Shown here piece by piece: positions 44,570 to 54,000 of a stretch of 64,000 bases of DNA (within the stretch, counting starts at the first letter, position 1; each line of letters begins with the position of its first letter). Where the stretch lies: contig OX031066.1 of the NCBI GenBank assembly GCA_943736015.1, positions 23,730,127-23,794,126 on the forward strand, given 5' to 3'. Source of the DNA: Tridacna crocea. Taxonomy: Eukaryota; Mollusca; Bivalvia; Cardiida; Cardiidae. The notes beneath the pieces are model-generated. The model was not told where the DNA came from and ran no database searches. It saw nothing but the letters and a program-made list of their open reading frames with translations. A program made the position numbers and the translations under genes.

Positions 44570-44658
44570 GTATATCGTGGGTTAAATAGAAAACCTCGTA
44601 ACTAGAGCTTGTTCAAGCTATAGTTACGAAGATTTTTTAAAGTAAACCGACGATATAT
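44570..44658. repeat. degraded foldback related to 52163-52247
   Basis: TATATCGTGGGTTAAATAGA, AACCTCGTAACTAGAGCT and the inverse AGCTATAGTTACGAAG..TTT, ACCGACGATATA. The core CCTCGTAACTA.AGCT is shared with the better copy at 52163. Confidence 0.6.
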
Positions 44659-44899
44659 CCGTTATTCCAATCTTAAAATTTTGGCGGTTGTTGTGTTTAC
44701 CGATGCAATTAAATACAAGGGAGACTACTGCCTAGTCTTGAAATATTATTTAGCTTGTCTGTCGTAAATTCTTCCGATCTTTAAATATTTGTCATGAAAA
44801 ATATACTAAAGATATTCATTGCAGCTCGATAGAAAACCAAATTATAGATATCTGCTCCTTTTCTTTAAACAAAGTTTTATTCGCCATGGGTTTTATGCC

Positions 44900-45060
44900 A
44901 TTGAGCTGTAAGGGACGCGACTCTGTTACGCCCAGACAACTGTAAGTTACCTCCCTTAGACCATAAAATTTTCGCAACTTTCCATAACTCTCACGAGTTA
45001 CCTCCCTTAGACCATAAATTTTTCGCAACTGTTCGATCCTTGCATGCCGTAAAAACATCA
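44900..45060. repeat. 57 bp tandem duplication with AGTTACCTCCCTTAGACC
   Basis: The block from GTTACCTCCCTTAGACCATA through TTTTCGCAACT occurs twice (about 44945 and 44997). A minus-strand 99-codon frame crosses it and is judged accidental. Confidence 0.55.
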
Positions 45061-45124
45061 GGATATCCAATTCTATTTTCTGTGCGATATTTGGCTTAAT
45101 GATTGTTTGTATCAAGTTTAATAT

Positions 45125-45260
45125 TTTTTTTTAACATTATTTCAGTTATATTGCTGCAGCTAGGGCATCTATCCTTGCATTTCTGAGGTTTCCTTTACCA
45201 GTACTCAGCACAATATTTTTTCCAAGCCACTGGCTGCTTTCCCATAAAATCATTATCGGA
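45125..45260 (-). mobile_element. partial SINE, family 2 (minus)
   Basis: The tail-side half of the SINE only (TTATTTCAGTTATATTGCTGC, CTTTCCCATA); the tRNA-like head is missing. Confidence 0.55.
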
Positions 45261-45585
45261 AGAATGGTCAGTGGAGAGAGGAAAGCAAAATGGTGGGCAA
45301 AATATGGAACGAATCTAAAACCAGGCAAATTTGTGAAAAGATATAATTATGAAAAGCATTTTAACTACAATAGGTTGACTCTTTCTTCATTCATTTGTGT
45401 CCACTTGTGTAACAACTCGGATATCAAATACTAGTAAGGCTCAAATGAAGCAAGTTGCCCTGAGAAAACATTGTGGAAAAAAACACTGATTATTAAGTTT
45501 TTCTTCTTTTCTCCACAATGTTTCCAAAAGCTCTCTGGGTCAAGGTTAATAGGACTAGGGATTGTTCAGTAAATACATGTAATTC

Positions 45586-45790
45586 TTAACTCTTTCCCAA
45601 ACGACAAATTTTAGACTTTTCAAACTGAAAGAGTTTGCAGATGACAATTTCAAATTTGATAAAAATGGCAGAAAGTTCTCCAAATGGGTAGAAAACACTG
45701 TGGGAAAAGGAGAAATTGCTCGTTACAGTGTTTTCAAAAGACTTGTACTGCAGATACGTAAAAACAAGGGCTTGTTTGGGAAAGGGTTAA
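45586..45790 (-). mobile_element. TTAA MITE, subfamily A (short hairpin)
   Basis: TTAA at both ends; the right hairpin arm is cut short. A more degraded copy lies directly left (about 45412-45589) sharing the TTAA. Confidence 0.6.
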
Positions 45791-45966
45791 ACACAAAAAA
45801 ACCCCAACAAATTCAGATGTAATATATTTTCTTTTCGTCTATGAATGTGAATACAATGTATACAAAAAAACAGAGATATGCATCATGATGTGACAACCTA
45901 CAGAGCTCCAGAGAGAGGGAGTGATTCTGATTTCAAAATTTAAAATATTAATTATTCTCCACTTGA

Positions 45967-46145
45967 CCCTTTACCAGACAACAAAATTTTAGCCATGTCC
46001 AAATTGAAAGCATTTGCAGACAAGAGTTTCAATGTGGCTCAAATGGTGCAATTGTCTGTTGACAGGGAAGATTTTCCCACAATGTTTTCAAAAAGGTTTC
46101 TTTCCAAGGGTCGTCAAAAGTCGTCATTGTGTGGTAAAGGGTTAA
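45967..46145 (-). mobile_element. TTAA MITE, subfamily A, internally deleted
   Basis: Ends intact (left TTGA, right TTAA 46142); the left hairpin arm is deleted. Confidence 0.65.
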
Positions 46146-46636
46146 TCCTATGGATTTACGGATGTTTCGGTAACAGACAAGTTCAATTAACATAGACTTA
46201 TAGAGTAAATTGATTGGATATTTTGGTAAAAAAGCAATAATAAAGTGTTTATGTACTTTACACCCTACGCATGGCTATATTTTGTTCAAACCTTCTTTAT
46301 TTAAAACCTTAATTTGTGCATTCCACTATGTTTCATAAATAATATTTTCGTTATGCATCTCATTTCATGCTGTATGTATTGATTATGTGGATTGCCTATC
46401 TTTCAAGCCAAAGAGGGTGGAAAAATAGGTTTGAACCTATGTATCAAGGGATAAATGGGTGAAACATGCAATAGTAAAAGGTTTTAACATAACAAAGCCA
46501 TACATTAGGTGTTAAAAACGTCACAGAACATAAACACAGTATAATTGCTTTGTAACCAAAATATCCAATCGATTCACTCTACAAGTCTATGTTACCGAAC
46601 TTGTCTGTTACCGAAAAATCAGTCACCCATCCTATG
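46146..46636. repeat. foldback element with about 80 bp terminal inverted repeats
   Basis: The left arm (46146-46228: TCGGTAACAGACAAGTTC, ACATAGACTTATAGAGT, TTGGATATTTTGG) is matched inverted by 46555-46636 (CCAAAATATCCAATCGATTC, AGTCTATGTTACCGAACTTG, TCTGTTACCGA). The interior of about 325 bp has no frame. Confidence 0.75.
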
Positions 46637-46697
46637 TTATGGGTACTCATTAGAATCGTCTCATCGAGACGATTCTAATGAGTACCCACAACATAGG
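46631..46697. repeat. palindrome, GGGTACTCATTAGAATCGTC type
   Basis: Arms of about 30 bp around ATC, nearly perfect. The same palindrome with the same right flank (AGGGTTT.GAAGAGAAATAAT) is at 50671-50727. Confidence 0.8.
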
Positions 46698-46699
46698 GT

Positions 46700-47478
46700 T
46701 TAGAAGAGAAATAATGAATTTAGAAAACCATCAATCCCTCTTATCTCGAGTTCTGATAACCTACATTGATAAATCTTGAGATCAGCAGCGTAGGGACAGC
46801 ATCAGCCTCTCCCATCGGAGACGGTGGCTTAGAATCCCATAACTGGCTAAATCACCACTAGAAAATGGCCTGTAACAAACGACAGGGGACATTCAGACAT
46901 TTGCGTAAACTGTCATTTTCGGATCAGCTTGCACAAATGGCATAGACTATCTGAAACAATCCCTTCCATTTTTATATAATTTTCTGTTTTTCGCAGGTCT
47001 ACAGCAGGACAAAATCTTATGTAGTCACAAAGTAGGGTCTCGGATTCCGAGACACCACCTTATGAAAATGCCTCTTTCACATGTTGCAGGCTGAGTAAAG
47101 AGGCTGTATGGCACACAGCACAGACAAATTGAAAATGATATTTTCTGTTTTCAACTTTTCATGTAATTTTCTGTTTTTCGCAAGTCTACAGAAGAACAAA
47201 ATCTTACATAGTCATGAAGTTGCATCTCAGATTTTGAAATGCCATCTTATGTAAATGCCCCAATTCCCAAATGAGTCTTGCAGGTGGAACAATCATTGAC
47301 CAAAATGAACTCTTAACCACATGACAAAATTTCAAAGTAGACAAAATTAACAGAGTTTGTCCAGTATTACAGGCGACCACTCCTTCATGCATAGCTTTGT
47401 CCCGATTTACAAAATACAGTACCTGACCACTGCTTTGAAAAGATATCTCTTCGGCTCAGTGTTTATGTTATTGATCTT
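46700..47478. other. no gene recognised; a worn internal duplication
   Basis: The block TAATTTTCTGTTTTTCGCA, TCTACAG..GGACAAAATCTTA, CATAGTCA.GAAGT occurs twice (about 46975 and 47165). Noncoding. Confidence 0.4.
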
Positions 47479-47708
47479 TTAACTCTTTACCACACAGTCC
47501 CGACTTCTGACAACCCTGAGGAAAAAGCCTTTTGTTAACAATGTGAAGAAAGGAGAAAATGCTGGTAACCAGCATTTTCTCCTTTTCCCACAATGTTTCC
47601 TACCCATCACAAAACAAATTTGAATTTTTTAGCCATATTTATTTTGTCGTCTGCAAATGTTTTCAATTTGGACAAGTCTACGATTTTGTCGGTTTGGTAA
47701 TGAGTTAA
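47479..47708 (+). mobile_element. TTAA foldback MITE, subfamily A
   Basis: Exact TTAA ends. On the minus strand it presents AATAAA (about 47637) downstream of the PPCDC stop codon, a possible polyadenylation signal for that gene. Confidence 0.75.
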
Positions 47709-47739
47709 ACCTCATTGTGTATGTATCACAAAATGTCAA

Positions 47740-47968
47740 TTAACCCATTATCACACTGCAAATTTTTAGGTTTGTCCAAATCCAAAGCATTTGCAGACAA
47801 CAAAATAAAAGTGCCTGAAAATTTGAAATTTGCTTTGTGGAGGGTAGAAAACATTGTGGGAAAAGGAGAAAATGCTGGTTACCAGCATTTTCTCCTTTTC
47901 CAACAATGCTTTCAAGAGGCTTCTTTCTCAAGGTCGTTAAAAGTAGGGATTGTGTGGTAAAGCGTTAA
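47740..47968 (-). mobile_element. TTAA foldback MITE, subfamily A
   Basis: Exact TTAA ends (47740, 47965). It ends 12 bp from the PPCDC stop codon, so it would be transcribed as part of the 3' UTR. Confidence 0.8.
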
Positions 47969-47979
47969 ACATGGTGATA

Positions 47980-48056
47980 TCAGGTTTGCAGTGCTAACTG
48001 ACGTTGATGAATCACAGCTTCAATGATGGTGGACACTTCTGCCATAGCTCCAGCAC
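47980..48056 (-). CDS. PPCDC: PPCDC exon 5 (residues 161 part-185 and stop)
   Basis: GAGAMAEVSTIIEAVIHQ and a short tail; stop TGA at 47982-47980. Acceptor TTTTCAG. Confidence 0.94.
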
Positions 48057-51000
48057 CTGAAAAAACAAAACAAAACAAAAGTAATTTAAAGCCCCGATAG
48101 CAACCAAAAATAAATAATGTGTAGAGTTAGTCAATTGCAGAAATTCTATAACAAGACAAGAGGGCCAAGATGGCCCTTGATCACTCACCTGAATATTTGA
48201 GTAGACCATGGTCAGTTTTTTTTTTGGTTATTCCAAAACTTTTTCTTCAATAACTTCAATAAAAAGAACAAGAGCACTACATGTGGGTGCCAACAATTGG
48301 CTGTTGGGTACTGGATATTAATTTAAAATTGTAATTCAAAAAAGGGGCATAATTTGGCACCAAAAGATCATTTCTGTAAAAATTACTTAAAAATCTGACC
48401 AGTGGTTTCAAAGAAAAAATTTTCTTAAATAATTTCTTAATATTCGTATATTGCAAATAGCCCCACCACCACCAGAGCCTTGTTTCTTGACAAATCCAAA
48501 TTCCTCTTACATTTTTTCAAAAGAGGCATCTAAGGGACATTTCTGTGAAATTATTTCAAAACCTGATGAATGATTTAAGAGAAAAAGAATTTCAATTGCT
48601 GGTTTTCTCCTTTTCCCACAATGTTTTCAAAAGGCTTTTTCGTCAAAGACATTAAAACTTATGATCGTGCGGTAAAAAGTTATAAAGGAATCACATACCT
48701 TTATCTCCACACATGAGTGTTTTCTCTGTTACAGGGATCTCTATATAACCCCAACTTTTCAGTTTGTCTGTCTGTTCAGCTGTTAGTGGGTGCTCCCACA
48801 TATACGTGTTCATGGCTGGTGCAAATAGTAATGGCCGACTCAAATCCCAAGCTCTGACAACACAGGTCTGCAGAAAAATGAAAAATATCTCTGACTAGAT
48901 CTACACCCAACTACTGGAAACAAAAACAAGAGCTTCACAAAGCGGCACATACCGGTATATGCCAAAAGGGGCTTGTCAGTGAAATGGATTAAAATCTAGA
49001 ATGCCTTCAGATACCCAAAGTTTAAAAGTCACATGCACAACTACACATCATTGAGATTCGTTGTGGTAAGTTTCAAATCATTCCGATGGAAACTGTAGGA
49101 GGAGTTGCACACACTAAAAATTCCTAATGAACTGACAGACAGACGGACAGATGACCAGGGCCATATCATAATACAACCCTTCGGAAGTATAAAAATGCAA
49201 CACTGAAAGACAATGAAGAAGTTTCTTGACTCTTTACCGCACAATCCCAACTTTGAATGACCCTGAGAAAGAAGACTTTTGAAATACTATGGGAAAAGGA
49301 GAAAATGCTGGTAAACAGCATTTCCTCCTTTTTCCAATGTTTTCTACTCTTCCCAAACCAAACTTTAATTTTTCAGTCAACTTTATTTTGTCATCTGCAA
49401 ATGCTTTCAATTTGGACCAGTCTAAAATTTTCTCGTGTGGTAGAGTTAGTCAATTCATGCCCTGAGTTTTACTGTTTGGAAATTGATGTGGGAAAAGAAG
49501 CAATAATTATTGCTTGTATTGTCCATTTCATTTAACTTTACCTATAATGTTTTCAAAAGCTTTCTTTATCAGGATTGCCTAGAGCTGAAATTGCCTGGTA
49601 AAAGGTTTCACTGTTTGATTGAATGTAAAGTGTTTAACACTGTTTTCATAATTAATTCAGTTATGTATTGGCTGTCAGCGCACCTATCCATGCTTTCCTG
49701 GAGTTTTTTTACCAGCAATCCACTAGAAATTCTTTTAACCAATTACCATACAATCCCTACTTTTGACGACCCTGAGAAAGAAGCCTCTGGAAAACATTGT
49801 GGGAAAAGGAGAAAATGCTGGTAACCAGTATTTTCTCCCTTTCCCACAATGTTTTCTACCCTTCACAAAAAAAAATTCAAATTTCCAGTCACTTTTATTT
49901 TGTCATCTGCAAATGCTTTTGATTTGGACAAGCCTAAAATTTTGTCATTTGGTAATGAGTTAAAGCCACTGGCTACTTTCCCACATAACCACTGTCCAAG
50001 CAGTTGTCATTGGTGAGAAAGGAAACAATCCTGCCTCAATGAATATCATCAATTCTCAGAAAGAAATCGGCCAGGGATCGAAAACCGGCAACCCCTGTTC
50101 TCAAGTCCTGTATGGTTCAAACTGTGCTACCTGATAACAATACAAGCATAATATAATACCAGTCCATAAGATATGGACAACATACAGATGAATAATCAGA
50201 TATACTATGTGCTATTACGCTTTTCTTTTTAAAGGTAGCTGAAAGTCAGTTTTGTGTGGTATAGGGTTTGAAAAGAAAGCAATACATGCAAAATGTCATA
50301 TCAGTTAATAAAGCAGAGCTCCAGTTAGAGGGAGTAATTTTGATTTAAAAAACGAAAATATTAATTATTCTCCACTAAACCCTTTGTAATGGGTACTTGG
50401 CTGGTTGGTTGTATTGGGGTTTAATGCCACTAACTTTAACAGCTAAAGTCATATCATGGCGGTCGGTGACGCACATGTGTTTCCTGGCTTTCTCATACCA
50501 GTACTAACACAACTTTCTTTCAAAAGCCACCGACTGCTTTTCTCACATGCTTCAGCAGAGGTTAGAGGCAAAAATAAGCCGGAAAGAACAGTTCGCCTCA
50601 ACTGGGTATCGAACTCACAACCACCAAGTCATGAATCTGATATTATCACCAATGAGTCACCTGGGCGGGCGTTATGGGTACTCATTAGAATCGTCTCATC
50701 AAGACGATTCTAATGAGTACCCATAACATAGGGTTTGGAAGAGAAATAATGCATTTTGAATTCCCTCTTATCCGGAGCTCTGATAAATTTGAAAAACATA
50801 CCAGTAAATTATCACATATACCATGTGCTATTTTTGCCAGCGTGTTAGCATCTAGAGGTGCAATCAACAGCAGGTCTGCCCATCGTCGCAGTTCAATATG
50901 GAGGACCGGATCACCTCTTTTCTTCCAGGACTGAAAATAAACTTTTAAATTTTCTAACATGATATGTAAATTCGGCTCTATAAACACAGTGCAATGAAAA

Positions 51001-54000
51001 CGTGGTAAAATATATGTTATTTTATGTAGAGTGATTTCATTCTTTATAGTGTGATATCATTATGTTAATGTAAGAAAGTCAGTTATTCAATGGATATTAT
51101 ATGCATCCACATTTTTATTAAAAGTATGAACTTATTTTCCTTTGATTAAAAGTTGTTCATGTTAGAATCGAAATATTATTGTTCAATAACCACATTATGA
51201 ACTACGAGGAGCAATGAATAAACCACTTGGGCTATCACCCTCATGTATTTATAACATTGCCTCATAACTCAAAATGGTGGTTTATTGAATAAACCACGAT
51301 AGAAGATTATTTCTTAAATAAATGTACCTTACCACACACCAAAAATGTAGACTTTTTCAAAATTCATCTTTGATAGAGTATCCATAATTTTGAACAAGAG
51401 CTTCGCAGAGCTGCGCATATACGCCCAAAGGGGCCTGTCGGTGAAATGGGTTAAAAACTTAAAATCTATAACAACCTACAGAGATCCAAATTTTAAGAGA
51501 TTCATTGTGGCAAGTTCCAAGTTATTCCAAATGGAAACCGTAGGAGTTGCGCCCACAAAAAATTGCTAAAGGAGAGCCAAATGGACAGACAGACAGACGA
51601 CCAGGGCCATAACATTTGAAAATGACATGAAAGGTGCAGTTCTGGAACAGAAAAAACTGTATGATAGAAACCTGACTTTGTTTTTGACGACATTTTACTC
51701 ATCTGATCACAATTCCCATCAAAATAAATCAATCTTTCTGAAAACTGAACATTTTCTAGTAAAAATCTTGACTCATAATACCAATCATGTGAAAGAGTAG
51801 TTTGAAAATCAGGGCTCTAAACAGTGCAAAACTTTATATCTCTTTTAATATAAGTTATTTCCCTTGATCAGTACACATACAGATTTAATTACGGTAACCC
51901 TTTACCAAACGAGAAAATTTCAGACTGGTCCAAGTTGAAGGCATGTGCAGACGATAAAATAAACCTCAGTCAAAAATTGGAATTTGTTTCTCGCAGGGGA
52001 GAAAATATTGTGAGAAAAGGAGTTACCAGCATTTTCTCCTTTTCCCTCAATGTTTTCAAAAGGCTTCTACCTCAGGGTCGTAAAAACCAGGGATTGTTTG
52101 GTGAAGGGTTAATATGAGTTATTTCCCTTGATCATTACACATATAGATTTAATTAAGTCAGCATATCATCGGTGTACTTCCAAAACCTCGTAACTACAGC
52201 TCGTTACAAGCTGTAGTTACGAGGTTTTGGAAGTACACCGACGATATGAGCCTATTCTAAACCTGTGATCCCTGTGATGGTGCTAATTTTAACCCATTGG
52301 CTACAACTTCAACAATCTTGGTAGAGGCCTAGATCTATTAGATGAAACTACTAGCCAAAGAGTGTAGCCCTTGGCCTTTTGCTTTCAGAAAAGAAGGTTT
52401 TTAAATATTTTCAATATTTTTCTGTACTGTTGCCATGGCAACAAGAGTTTTCAATTGGAATTATATTCTTTGAAGGAATTTTTAAGAGGACCATAGCATG
52501 ATTATTTCTCTGAAGTTTCATAAAAATTGGTTGGGTAGTTCTAGTGAAGTTGTATGAAAAAAAGTTACACGTAATTCACACATGGATAGATGAACCCATT
52601 GATGGAACAGACAGACAACAGGCCATGACATAAGCTTGCTGGCCTTTGGCCAGTGGAGCTAAAAATCTTTCAAAAGCCTGTTCCTTGTGAGAAAGTAGGG
52701 TCAGTATTAGTCCTTTACTTTGTATAGCCCGCAAGGGTGGCTCAGTGGTGAGCGTGTCGGACTCATGACCTAGTGGTTGTGAGTTCGATACCCCGTCGAG
52801 GCGAACTTTCTTTCCGGTGTATTTTCACCTCTCGCCTCTGCTGAAGCATGTGAGAAAAGTAGTTGGTGGCTTTGGAAAGAAAGTTGTGTTAGTACCAGTA
52901 TGAGAAAGCCAGGAAATACATGTGTGTCACCGACCGCTATGATATGACCTTAGCTGTTAAAGTGGCTTTAAACCCCAACACAACCATTTACTTTGTATAG
53001 ACAGATATTATTATGTTGCAGTATTATTCAAAAACATAGAATTTGTGGCAAATGGAGAAACTATTGGTAATGAAATATTTCTCTACTTGCTACACTGTTT
53101 TCTTGGAAACATGCACTTATATATCAATTCAGTCATAAGCTGTTTCATATCTGTAATCCTTCCATATGTTGAAGAGCTAATCCTCCACCAGACGATGAAA
53201 ATTTATAGTTATCCAAATTATAAGTACTTGTTCAACTTTAACGTGGCTCAAAAATGTCAATTTTTTATAGGGTAGAAAACATTGTGGAAAAAAACAAAAA
53301 AAAACAAGAAAATCTTGTTCTTGCAATGTTTTCTACAAGCTTCTTCCTCTGGGTTGTTAAAGGTGGCCCTTCAGATTTTGGGACGAAAATTTTACAAAAG
53401 TGCAAAAAAATCATCCTTATACTTACAAAGCCTTTTAATTTTCATTCATATAACCCCAGTAGTCGAAAACCGTCCGACAACACGAGAAATTAGAAATTTA
53501 CTACGGCCCAGGTTGACACCAACGGGAGACACCTTCTATTTTTAGATGATTAAATTCTCCCATTTACATACAGGAATACACAGAGGAAGCTTCAAACATA
53601 GCGTCCGAAGAAGACTTATGGAAAATAATTATTACATGTTTGTTATGATAGGGAATTTAAGCATTATGAGTCACGTGCCAGTCACTTGACATTCCCACAA
53701 TGCTTTAGTGATTTTTGGCGCGAAATCTAAAAATAGCTTAAGAGGCTACGTAGCCTTTTAAGGGAATACCCTCAAAAAAATTTTTTTTTGTAATTTTATG
53801 AATCTTAATTATTGATGATTTGTATTATTTTTTCATATCAATTTCAGTGATATATATATTTTTGAATTTGGTGAGATGTAAAAATTCTAAATACCCACCT
53901 TTAAAAGTCAGCATTGTGTGATAAAAGTGGAATATGCAAATCTAGTTATGGATTTACATGCTATTACATGAAGATTAGTATGTTAGGTATTTTGAAACAA

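Noticed and set aside
44816..45115. 99-codon minus-strand frame
   Set aside because: It runs through a 57 bp tandem duplication and has no family features.
50685..50987. 100-codon minus-strand single-exon gene
   Set aside because: Only 50802-50930 is coding, as PPCDC exon 3. The ends run into intron and a palindrome.
52728..52810. A functional tRNA gene
   Set aside because: A and B boxes are present, but the fold is poor, the unit continues into a SINE body, and it has a 14 bp target duplication.
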